A DNA stretch of 37,296 nucleotides from a bacterium (GTDB lineage Bacteria; Planctomycetota; Planctomycetia; Gemmatales; Gemmataceae): positions 1-37,296 of the forward strand of contig JAFKFQ010000271.1 of NCBI GenBank assembly GCA_017308215.1. Reading direction: 5' to 3'. Shown here in pieces: positions 8,816 to 16,544 of the stretch. The notes under the pieces were generated by a model. That model ran no database searches, was not told the origin of the DNA, and saw only the letters and a list, made by a program, of their open reading frames with translations. Numbering within the stretch: the first letter of the stretch is position 1; the number at the start of each line of letters is the position of its first letter. Position numbers and translations under genes: made by a program.

Positions 8816-11800
8816 CTAAGGCCCGGGGTCGTCGCTTTCATCGATGACGTCCGTGCGGGTTTCTGGGGTCAACTGCCGTCGTTCGTCGGCGGTCAGGCTG
8901 CGGCCGGCCCGAATCGTCGCGAGTCGGAGCAAGTGGTCCCACTCGGGTTGCCAGTAAAGGATTTGCCCGTCCGCCCCGATCGCGGACAGGCGGAATCCCC
9001 GGGCGTCGAATGCCAGGGCAACCGGATCGTCGATCGGGCAGACGGCCGGCTCGGCCTTCTGCCCGGGGTATACGGCCCAGACCCGAACGGCTTTCGGCCC
9101 GGCGATGGCGACCCACCGACCGTCGGGGCTGAACGCCACTCTGCGGACCGGTGCCCCGGGCTCGAGCCGGCGGGCCGAGCGGACGGGCTTCAGTGCCGGG
9201 TCCGGGCCGGTCCCGCCGGCGGGGTCGAACCCCCCGGTCCACTCGGTCAGGGTGCCGTCCTCGTCGACCGTCATGAACCGTACCCGGCGCCATGCCGGCT
9301 CCCCCGCGAAGGCTCGTGACGCCGGGTTGTCCAGCCCCGATGCGTCGACGGCTAGGGACCGGAGGATCACCCCGCCCACGAGCGGTCGGGCCCCGACGGA
9401 CGTGAATGCCGCGGCGCGGACCTCGGAGGCCGCGCCGGCCCCGCCTCCCTGGTACGGGTCCTGTCGGCTGGCCCCCGGGATGACGTAGACCGCCGCCTGT
9501 CCACCCGACAGGACGAGCAACACGTCCGGGTCCGTCGGTGAGAACTCCAGCAACGCCACCTCCCCACCGGCCCCGCTCGCCGGAGCCAGTTTGACCGGGG
9601 CGGGTGGGAGTGTCGGGTTCTGGCCCCAGGTCCACACCACCACACTCCCGTCCCCGCCGGCGACGGCCAGCCGAGGAAGCCGCGGCGCCCACGCGAGCCT
9701 GGTCACCGGGACGTCCGAGCTCTTGCCGAGGGTGAACGGCGCGACCCCAGGCCTAGGCGGGTCGTGCCGCCAAGCCGGCATGTGGGTTCCGGTCCACTCG
9801 GCCGGGCCGTTCGCGGCGGGGGGGTGGGGCCGCCAGACCGTCACCGTCGCCCCGGCGGCGGTCGCCATCGACCGGGTGTGCTGGGCGAACCCGACCGCAC
9901 TGCTCCCGGCGGGGAGGTTTCGGACCGGGACCGCCCGCGGTTCGGCAAACGCCGACTGTTCCCAGAGCCCGCCGCCTCCCTTCCCGGCGGCGAACAACAA
10001 CTGGGATCTGTGGTCGAACGCCGCGAGTTGGATCCGCCGGTCGCTTCCGGGTGGGCCGACAGCCCGCCCACTAATCTGCCTGGCGAACTGCTCCGTCGGG
10101 TTGTTCAGCGAGAGGGAGGGTGGGTCAAGGTCGGGGGCGTCCAGGTCCCACAGCCGGATCGGTCGTTCCATCCCCGGGCGGGTGGTTACCAGCCACCGAC
10201 CTGCCGGTCCCCACAGTCGCTCCGGCCGGCCGGCCGTCATCGGGGCGAACCGGACGGTGTACTCCGGGGCGTCGCTGCTCATGTCACACACCCACAGCCC
10301 TCGAGTGTCGGGGCCGCAGAGGATGTCCCTCGGCCCGCCCGGGCGGCTCACGGTGAATGTCCCTGTCCCGGGTGTCAAAAGCCGGCTCGCCGGCGCCCAC
10401 CCCGGCGCGGCCATCCCGTCCGCCGGCAAGTCGGACACGGGGTACAGGTCGAGCCAGTCCGCCCGCTGGGCGATCAGCCACCTCCCACCAGCGCTGAACG
10501 CCCCGCCGTAGGCCTGCGGGGTCTTCCACACCAGACGCAGGTTGATGGGGCCGAGCGGATCGGGCAGGCGCCAAACCTCAAGGGCGCCCCCGCGGGTCTG
10601 GTTAACGAGGAACGGCCGGCCGGGGCAGAACGGGGGACCCGGGTTGCGGACGGAGTCTTCGAACTCCTTCACCTTGGCCGGCCCGTCCGGACCCTGCAGG
10701 TGCCACAGGGAATGGCGGTGCGACCGCTCATCCTGAACCATCACCATCAGCCACCGGTGGTCCGGGCTGAACACCGGGGCCGACCGGGCCGAGGCTCGGT
10801 TGAGGACTGTCGGCCGCGCCTCAAACCCAGGCTCGGTCAGGTTCCACAGGTAGAACTGTCCGTCCCGAGTCGTCACGCACCACCGCGAGTCGCCGCTCAC
10901 CACCGGCCGTGCCACCGACGCGGGGCCGCCTTTGCCCGGGTAGCCGAGGCGGCGGCGGTGAGGCGGGTCGAGTGCCCGGTCGGGGGCCGCGGGCGCGGCC
11001 GCGAGGTCGAATGCGAATCCGCCCGTTGGCCCGTCGACGAACAGCCACTTGCCGTCTGGTGTGAACGTGAGCAGCGGCCGCCCACCGAGCCCGTGCGGGA
11101 GCCGGGCCACCGGCTCAGCGTCCGGCCGCGGGGCCGCCCGGCCGAGGTCCCAGAGCCGCAGGTTGACCGGGTCGGCCGTGACCACCCATCGCCCGTCCGG
11201 GCTGGCCCGCCCACCCTGAGGGGCTTGTGGGTCGGCTTTGAACCGGTACGTCGGCTCCCGGGCCGGGTCGTCGGACGGCTTCCACACGAGCACGTCCCCG
11301 CTCTGCTCGGCGGCGATCAGGAACTCGTGGGTCGGGTCGGTCCCGGACTCGGGCGGCTGGGCTAGCGGCCCGGCCGCCAGTGCCAGCCCGCCGCACTCCC
11401 GGATTCCCTGCCAGAACAACTCGGCCGTTAACAGGCTCGGCTCCTCCGGCGGGTGTCGACTCCGCAACAGTTTGACCGATTCCTGGAGCATCAGTAGGCT
11501 GAGAGCCGGGTTTCGGTGGTTGGCGAGCAGGTCGATGCCATCCCTCTGGAGGTAGGCCACCTGCGTCTGCACCCTCTCCCGGGCCGCCTGGGCCGCGTTC
11601 CTGATAGCCGCTTCCTCGTTCTTGCGAGCCTGGTCCGCGTTATCATTGGCCATCTTGAGGTTGGCCTCGGACTTGCTCCACCCTCGGAAAGCGAGCCCGG
11701 CCAGCCCGGCGAATACGGCCAGCAGCACGACCAGGATCGGCCCCCCGAATCGGATCACCTGCTGCCGGCGCCGGCCGTACTCCCGCGCGGCTGCCTCCTG

Positions 11801-13282
11801 CCGCTCCTCCTCCCGCCGGGCGGCGCTCAAGTCCAGGTATTGGTTGACCAGCTCGAATGACCCCTCGTTGCCGTCGTCGTACCGCTTCGCCCAGGCCGGG
11901 TTCGGCTTCGGGCTCCCCTCCCTCTGCCACCGGAGTCCGAAGTCCAACTCCGGTGGTCGGAGGAGCCGGGCCATGTCCTTGCCTTCGGCCCATTCGTCGG
12001 CATACCCCTTGGCCCGGGAATAGATCCGGGCCGACTCGGCCTCCTTCGCCACCCACTCCCTGAGCCGCGGCCACTGCCGGATCAGGCTCTCGTGACTGAC
12101 GTCCAGGACGGTGTCCGTGGTGATCTCGGCCGGCGGGGCCGGGGTGAGAAAATTGACGTCCGGGTGGCGGAACTCCTCGACCACCCCGGCCACCAGTTCC
12201 GGCTCGACCGCGGCGACCGCGGCGACCATCCCGAGCTGTTCGAGGCGGCGGATCAGTCGGCCTTTCGGGGTCCGCTCGGCCAGCGCCCGGAACAGTACCT
12301 CGGCCACCCACGCCCGATCCCCGAGTCGGCCGAGCACCTCGTCCGCGTGGTCCGCCAGGGCATCGGTCACCCCTCCAACGGCCTCGTAGTCGGCGAGCGT
12401 CAGGACCGGCGGCCCGGGGCGGCCGGCGGCCCGGTTCCACAGCCGCCGTAGCACGTGCTGGAGGACCGGCAGGTTGTCCGGGTCCGGCCCCAGGTCGTTG
12501 AGCAGCCGGGTCAGCAGGGCCGGGTCGACCGACCCTCCGAACAGCTGGGCCGGCCCCTCGATCGCCTCGGCCCGTTGCTCCCGACTCAGCCGGGGAACCA
12601 GATACTGGCTGTCGTTGACTGCTTCCGGCAGCCCGGCAAACACGGCGCACTCGCCGATAAAGTCGGACCGCATGGTCAGGACGATGTACACTCCGACCCG
12701 GGCCGACCGGGTGGAGGCCAGCAGGAGGGCCGCAAACGCGTCCGCCTCGTCCGGGTTGCCGTGCTCCCGGAACCGGAACAGCTCCTCGAACTGGTCGACG
12801 ATCAGGAGGAGGTTCTGGTCGCACCCGAGGTAGGTCGGTAGAGCTTCGAGGAGGGAATTCGGGCCGCGGCGGAGGCCGACCCGGAGGAACGCCCGGGCGG
12901 TGTCCGGGTCCGGGCCGGGGTGGGCCGGCGGGCCCGACGCGACCAGCCCGTCGGCGAGGTTGGCGAGCGGCCGGTCTCGCGGCTGCATCATCACCACCCG
13001 CCAGCCCGGTGCCGGGCCGGTCAGGTATCCGGCCCGGACGGCGTTCACCAGCCCGGCCCCGATGAGCGACGACTTGCCGCAGCCGGACGCCCCGACCACG
13101 GACAAGAACCGGGTCCCGTGTAGCCGCTCCAGCAGACTGTCGATCTGCTCGTCTCGCCCGAAGAAGATGTCCGACTCGTCGAGTCGGAAGGGGCGGAGAC
13201 CGGGGTACGGGTGCGGGGATCTCGCCGCCGGCGGCGGGGGGCAGGCGACCACGGAATCGGCGGTGGGGGCCGGTGGGGTCAT
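8816..13282 (-). CDS. nSTAND1 NTPase with WD40-like C-terminal propeller
   Basis: A 1488-residue STAND-type protein. After a short Pro-rich leader it shows the nSTAND1 entry motif HPYPGLRPF (24-32) with FFGRDEQ, Walker A GASGCGKSS at 64-72, Walker B LLLIVDQFEELF around Asp163, a sensor-like TMRSDF at 203-208, and the winged-helix signature DVSHESLIRQWPRL near 394-407. A transmembrane helix (about 511-532) is followed by a coiled coil (about 534-575). A long degenerate WD40 region fills roughly 640-1460, where only some blades keep a recognisable core (LAVAGGDGSVVVW, VAFSPDGRWVAIAGP). No effector domain is attached at the N-terminus. Instead the upstream TIR gene overlaps the start by ATGA, so the TIR protein is the likely partner in trans. 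The gap to the protease gene downstream is 129 nt, so cotranscription there is possible but not certain. Confidence 0.9.
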   Translation of the reverse strand: MTPPAPTADSVVACPPPPAARSPHPYPGLRPFRLDESDIFFGRDEQIDSLLERLHGTRFLSVVGASGCGKSSLIGAGLVNAVRAGYLTGPAPGWRVVMMQPRDRPLANLADGLVASGPPAHPGPDPDTARAFLRVGLRRGPNSLLEALPTYLGCDQNLLLIVDQFEELFRFREHGNPDEADAFAALLLASTRSARVGVYIVLTMRSDFIGECAVFAGLPEAVNDSQYLVPRLSREQRAEAIEGPAQLFGGSVDPALLTRLLNDLGPDPDNLPVLQHVLRRLWNRAAGRPGPPVLTLADYEAVGGVTDALADHADEVLGRLGDRAWVAEVLFRALAERTPKGRLIRRLEQLGMVAAVAAVEPELVAGVVEEFRHPDVNFLTPAPPAEITTDTVLDVSHESLIRQWPRLREWVAKEAESARIYSRAKGYADEWAEGKDMARLLRPPELDFGLRWQREGSPKPNPAWAKRYDDGNEGSFELVNQYLDLSAARREEERQEAAAREYGRRRQQVIRFGGPILVVLLAVFAGLAGLAFRGWSKSEANLKMANDNADQARKNEEAAIRNAAQAARERVQTQVAYLQRDGIDLLANHRNPALSLLMLQESVKLLRSRHPPEEPSLLTAELFWQGIRECGGLALAAGPLAQPPESGTDPTHEFLIAAEQSGDVLVWKPSDDPAREPTYRFKADPQAPQGGRASPDGRWVVTADPVNLRLWDLGRAAPRPDAEPVARLPHGLGGRPLLTFTPDGKWLFVDGPTGGFAFDLAAAPAAPDRALDPPHRRRLGYPGKGGPASVARPVVSGDSRWCVTTRDGQFYLWNLTEPGFEARPTVLNRASARSAPVFSPDHRWLMVMVQDERSHRHSLWHLQGPDGPAKVKEFEDSVRNPGPPFCPGRPFLVNQTRGGALEVWRLPDPLGPINLRLVWKTPQAYGGAFSAGGRWLIAQRADWLDLYPVSDLPADGMAAPGWAPASRLLTPGTGTFTVSRPGGPRDILCGPDTRGLWVCDMSSDAPEYTVRFAPMTAGRPERLWGPAGRWLVTTRPGMERPIRLWDLDAPDLDPPSLSLNNPTEQFARQISGRAVGPPGSDRRIQLAAFDHRSQLLFAAGKGGGGLWEQSAFAEPRAVPVRNLPAGSSAVGFAQHTRSMATAAGATVTVWRPHPPAANGPAEWTGTHMPAWRHDPPRPGVAPFTLGKSSDVPVTRLAWAPRLPRLAVAGGDGSVVVWTWGQNPTLPPAPVKLAPASGAGGEVALLEFSPTDPDVLLVLSGGQAAVYVIPGASRQDPYQGGGAGAASEVRAAAFTSVGARPLVGGVILRSLAVDASGLDNPASRAFAGEPAWRRVRFMTVDEDGTLTEWTGGFDPAGGTGPDPALKPVRSARRLEPGAPVRRVAFSPDGRWVAIAGPKAVRVWAVYPGQKAEPAVCPIDDPVALAFDARGFRLSAIGADGQILYWQPEWDHLLRLATIRAGRSLTADERRQLTPETRTDVIDESDDPGP

Positions 13283-14724
13283 GGACGGGGTCCCCCGAGT
13301 TGGTCGAGGAACGGACCGAGGGAGGTCGGGTCGAACGGAGCCCGACGGTCGACGGTGAGGACCGGCGGGAGGGCCGGCTGCCGCAGCGCCCGCTGGTACT
13401 CCTTGAGCTGGGCAGCCGTCCAGTCGGCATCAGTCGGGTCGCACACCAGGACCAGCCCGGCCGACGCCTGGAGGCCGCTGTTGAGGCTCGACCGGTAGGC
13501 GGCCGGCGGAGTCCCGTAGGCCGGCGTCAGCAGGTCGCAGTGCCGTCCCCGCAGGGCCGCCGCGACCGCCTCGACGGCCGGGTCGTTCGGACGGTCGGCG
13601 TGGACGAACAGCCGGGGGCCGGCCGCCGGGTGGGTCGATTCCTCTCCCACGGGGACCGCCTCGGCGCCCACTCCGAAGGAGAGTTCCTCGTCCGCGCCGG
13701 CCGGCGATTCCAGCCCGGTGCCGGTCGGGGCCGGGGCACCGGCCGGTGCCCCGCCCTTCACCTGCCGGACCACCCGGGCCTTGAACTCCTCGATCCCCTC
13801 CACCACCACCGCCGGCCCCTGGAGCAACTTTAAGTGGTCGGGGTCGTCGACCTCCGTGAAGTCCAGCCCGGGCTTGTGCCACTGGAGGACTGGTGCCCCG
13901 GCGGCTGCCGCCAGCTTCGCCTGCAGCCCGGGATACCCCTCCGGCAGTTCCAGCGACTTCACCCCCGGGTACGGGCCGAGTAATTGGACGAATAGGGTTG
14001 CCTGGGTCAGATCCTTAGACACCGCGGCCCGGAACGCGTCCGGGTCGCGGGGGTAAGGGATGTCGGGCAGGGTTCGGACGCCCTGCTGGCGGAGGTAGCT
14101 CCGGACGCCCTCCCGGACCCGGGCCAGGTCGTCGGTCGTCTCCGCCACCAGGGCGGTCGGCGGGGGAACGGCCCCGGGGGCGGTTGCCAGCCGCTTCAAC
14201 TCCTCGGCGATGTCCTCGCTCAGTCGAATGACCAGCCGGACGTAGTCGTCGAACCCGAACGCCTCCGGGCGGACCATCGGGTAGCAGAACGGCCGCGGCT
14301 TCTCATCCTTCGGGTCCGGGCCCCAGAACTGGTAGCCGGCGTACGGAATCAGTTTCGCGTGTCGCTCGTACTTCTCGAATTCGACCAGGAATACCCACTT
14401 CCCGGGCGGCCGGGCCGTCAACAACTCGTGGAACGTGGTCATCTCGGCCATGCACCACTTCGACTCTTCGTAGCTCTTGCAGTGGATCAGAATGAGCGCC
14501 TGACCACGGCTGACCGCCTCCCGAATGGCCTCGTTGACGACGTCCTTCCCTTCCAATTCACCGTCCGACCAGACGTTAATCCACTCCGGCCGGCCGAGCC
14601 GCTGAGGGAGTTCGGACTTGAGGTTGTCGACGAACTGGCTCACCCACCCGCGGCTCACTCCGAACCCGGTCTGGTTCGTCGCGTGGGCGTAACTCACGAA
14701 CACGGAGTACTTGGCATCACTCAT
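13279..14724 (-). CDS. TIR-domain protein with two additional Rossmann-like domains
   Basis: This 481-residue protein begins with a TIR domain (about 6-175). It has YSVFVSYAH at 6-14, a BB-loop-like VWSDGELEGKDV at 51-62, and SKWCMAEM at 88-95, in which Glu94 matches the catalytic Glu of NAD-consuming TIRs. A second alpha/beta unit (about 188-322, with FVQLLGPYPG and VLQWHKPG) and a third (about 370-475, with RLFVHADRPND and GLVLVCDPTDADW) follow. Both look like diverged TIR/SLOG-like Rossmann folds without an obvious catalytic Glu. The stop overlaps the start of the nSTAND1-WD40 gene by 4 nt, indicating translational coupling. Known TIR/STAND pairs suggest an NADase or nucleotide-signal effector controlled by the STAND protein (inference). 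The ATG at 14724 is the first in frame and sits directly before the TIR fold. Confidence 0.88.
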   Translation of the reverse strand: MSDAKYSVFVSYAHATNQTGFGVSRGWVSQFVDNLKSELPQRLGRPEWINVWSDGELEGKDVVNEAIREAVSRGQALILIHCKSYEESKWCMAEMTTFHELLTARPPGKWVFLVEFEKYERHAKLIPYAGYQFWGPDPKDEKPRPFCYPMVRPEAFGFDDYVRLVIRLSEDIAEELKRLATAPGAVPPPTALVAETTDDLARVREGVRSYLRQQGVRTLPDIPYPRDPDAFRAAVSKDLTQATLFVQLLGPYPGVKSLELPEGYPGLQAKLAAAAGAPVLQWHKPGLDFTEVDDPDHLKLLQGPAVVVEGIEEFKARVVRQVKGGAPAGAPAPTGTGLESPAGADEELSFGVGAEAVPVGEESTHPAAGPRLFVHADRPNDPAVEAVAAALRGRHCDLLTPAYGTPPAAYRSSLNSGLQASAGLVLVCDPTDADWTAAQLKEYQRALRQPALPPVLTVDRRAPFDPTSLGPFLDQLGGPRP

Positions 14725-14918
14725 GGCGGTCCCCGGTGGGGGGAGGCATTGCGGCCGTTCGGCTCATCTTCCGTCAGGGCGGCGTCACCACTCACTGTCC
14801 GCTGCGAAGACGCCCCTTCCGGCGGGCGTCCCGGCTCGCCCGCCCCGATCTGAGAGTGTCCGCGCCGGCGGCCGGAGAGGGGGTTGAATCCCACCTCCCC
14901 CCGGCTTACGATTTCATT

Positions 14919-14980
14919 GCTACTGAGTGCCTCGGCACTCCAGGCCGTGCCCCCGGGCACCTGGGGTGGCTACTAAGTGT
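14919..14980. repeat. Direct repeats gctactRagtgY spaced 50 bp
   Basis: Copies at 14919-14930 (gctactgagtgc) and 14969-14980 (gctactaagtgt) differ at two positions and start exactly 50 bases apart, close to five helical turns. They lie about 200-250 nt upstream of the TIR start codon at 14724. They may be paired regulator-binding sites, but the match could be chance. Confidence 0.3.
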
Positions 14981-15064
14981 CCGGCGACAAACGTCCCTCT
15001 CGGCGGATTACTCACGTAATTCGGTCCGGAACACTGGCCATCACTCCACCCAGAGAGGTCGTCT

Positions 15065-15094
15065 CTGAAGGGTCCCCCCCGGGGGACCCTTCAG
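15065..15094. terminator. Perfect 14-bp hairpin, probable terminator
   Basis: The arm ctgaagggtccccc at 15065-15078 pairs completely with gggggacccttcag at 15081-15094, leaving two loop bases. It stands 17 nt beyond the stop of the minus-strand TIR gene at 15111. On the minus strand no T-run follows; on the plus strand a short tttt follows. It may act as a transcription barrier between the two same-strand units or as an RNA-stabilising structure. Confidence 0.6.
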
Positions 15095-15110
15095 AACTTT
15101 TAAGCCTCAC

Positions 15111-16346
15111 CTACGCGAAGTACTTTTCCTGCAGCCGGTCGAGCCAGTCGCTGGTCGCGTAGTTAAAGTGGCGGTTGGCCGCCCACCGCACGAACTGTGC
15201 GGCGTACAGGTGGAAGTACTCGGGATCGGCCGGTTTGGGCTGGACCACGTCGAACTGGCCCGCCCCGAACTGGGTCCGCAGCACCTTTTTGGCGTGGGCA
15301 ACCGGGAACTCGCTCTTCGGATCGGTCCGGTTCAGCTGCAACCGGATCTGCCGAAAGTGGAGGGCGGCCAGTCCCGAGGCGAGGGGAACGAGCATCAGGT
15401 TGAGCAGCACCTGGTACGCCAGGGCGGCGCTCCCAACCCGGTTGCCGAGTAGCAACCGGGGGACGGCGGCCACCACCACGAGCGTCCCGGACAGCACCTT
15501 CCCGGCGACCTCGGCGAAGCCCTCCCGTTGTTCGGGCTTGAGTTCGGACACGGGCAGCTTGTAATACTCCTGGACCTCGGTCGGAACGGCGGTCATGTCC
15601 GACGGCCCGCCGGCGTCGCACACCGCCACCATCGTCGTGTACGACGGCAGGTCGCCCCTCAACTCCGACGTGTTGGGTAGCCACAGCGACGCCCGGACGT
15701 CCCCGTTCTGATCGGCGTCCGCCGGGTCGAAGTGGTCCTTGAACGGGTTGGTGCGGATCGTCTGGAACAGGGCGTCGTCGAACGGCGGCTTGTAGACGAA
15801 CGCGATGTGGCACGGCCGGGGACTGGGGGGTATCGGTCCGGGGTCGATGACCACCCCTGGCTCTTTCCGCCACTTCTCCACGACTACGCGGATTCCTTCG
15901 GCCACCTTCGCCAGCGCCAGGTTCCGGCCCCGCCGCTGCTTGATCCCGGTGCCCCCGGACACCGGAGACTGGCGGTTGGCGAACAGCACGTGCCGGCGCC
16001 AGTTCTCGAAGTAGTCCACGAGGATCGGGACTACTCGGGCCCGGCCCTCTTTCTCTCGTTCCAGTGCCACCGGCAGTTCGTGCGTCTTGATGTACTCGGA
16101 GGACAGGAAGTCGACATCGACCAGGAGCAGGATCAAGTCGGCCTCTTCCAGCTTCGCCCGGATCTCTGCGTTGAAATCCTGGCCGAGTTCGACCCCGTCG
16201 TCGTACCAGTCGGTGATCAGCCCCTCGTCCCGGAGGGGCGTCAGGTGTTTGGCCAGCGCCTGCCGCAGGTCGGCGTCCTTGCGGGCGTAGCTGTAGAAAA
16301 CCTTGAACGGGGCGGGGGACTGGACGGCTCCGGGCGGCGGGGGCAT
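15111..16346 (-). CDS. TIR-domain protein with uncharacterised C-terminal domain
   Basis: A 411-residue protein when started at the ATG at 16346, directly before the TIR fold. ATG 16391 and GTG 16484 are in-frame alternatives but add low-complexity sequence. The TIR domain (about 13-160) has FKVFYSYARKD at 14-24, a loop DWYDDGVELGQDF at 46-58, and SSEYIKTHELPVAL at 82-95, where Glu90 is the candidate catalytic residue. The rest (about 175-411) is unknown to me. It contains a segment discussing like a ligand-binding alpha/beta fold (IAFVYKPPFDD), a hydrophobic stretch at about 285-330 that could be two membrane helices, and a soluble end rich in aromatic residues. The gene is 198 nt downstream of the AGE-type gene. 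Its role is presumably as a TIR effector or signal generator (inference). Confidence 0.82.
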   Translation of the reverse strand: MPPPPGAVQSPAPFKVFYSYARKDADLRQALAKHLTPLRDEGLITDWYDDGVELGQDFNAEIRAKLEEADLILLLVDVDFLSSEYIKTHELPVALEREKEGRARVVPILVDYFENWRRHVLFANRQSPVSGGTGIKQRRGRNLALAKVAEGIRVVVEKWRKEPGVVIDPGPIPPSPRPCHIAFVYKPPFDDALFQTIRTNPFKDHFDPADADQNGDVRASLWLPNTSELRGDLPSYTTMVAVCDAGGPSDMTAVPTEVQEYYKLPVSELKPEQREGFAEVAGKVLSGTLVVVAAVPRLLLGNRVGSAALAYQVLLNLMLVPLASGLAALHFRQIRLQLNRTDPKSEFPVAHAKKVLRTQFGAGQFDVVQPKPADPEYFHLYAAQFVRWAANRHFNYATSDWLDRLQEKYFA

Positions 16347-16544
16347 GATCGGCTCGTCGTAATTGCTCGGCCGCGAGAGTGGCCAGTGCATGATCGGGGG
16401 TCGCGGAGCGGAATTCGGGTGGGTAGGCGGGTCGAGACCGGGGTCGGGGCGCCGCGGCGGGCGCCCAACCCGATAGCAAATCACTATTAGCGGTAGACAT
16501 CCGCTCCGGGGTCCCGGCCCGGCCGCACCCGCGCTCCGCCCGGC

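Larger units (their letters stand above)
14725..15110. other. Intergenic region upstream of the TIR-STAND pair
   Basis: No gene is visible in these 386 bases. The region holds a perfect 14-bp hairpin (15065-15094), a small gagtgcc/ggcactc hairpin (14925-14940) and two direct repeats exactly 50 bp apart (14919 and 14969). It is the most likely place for the promoter and control sites of the TIR-STAND transcript, and for a terminator of the TIR gene ending at 15111. Confidence 0.5.
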
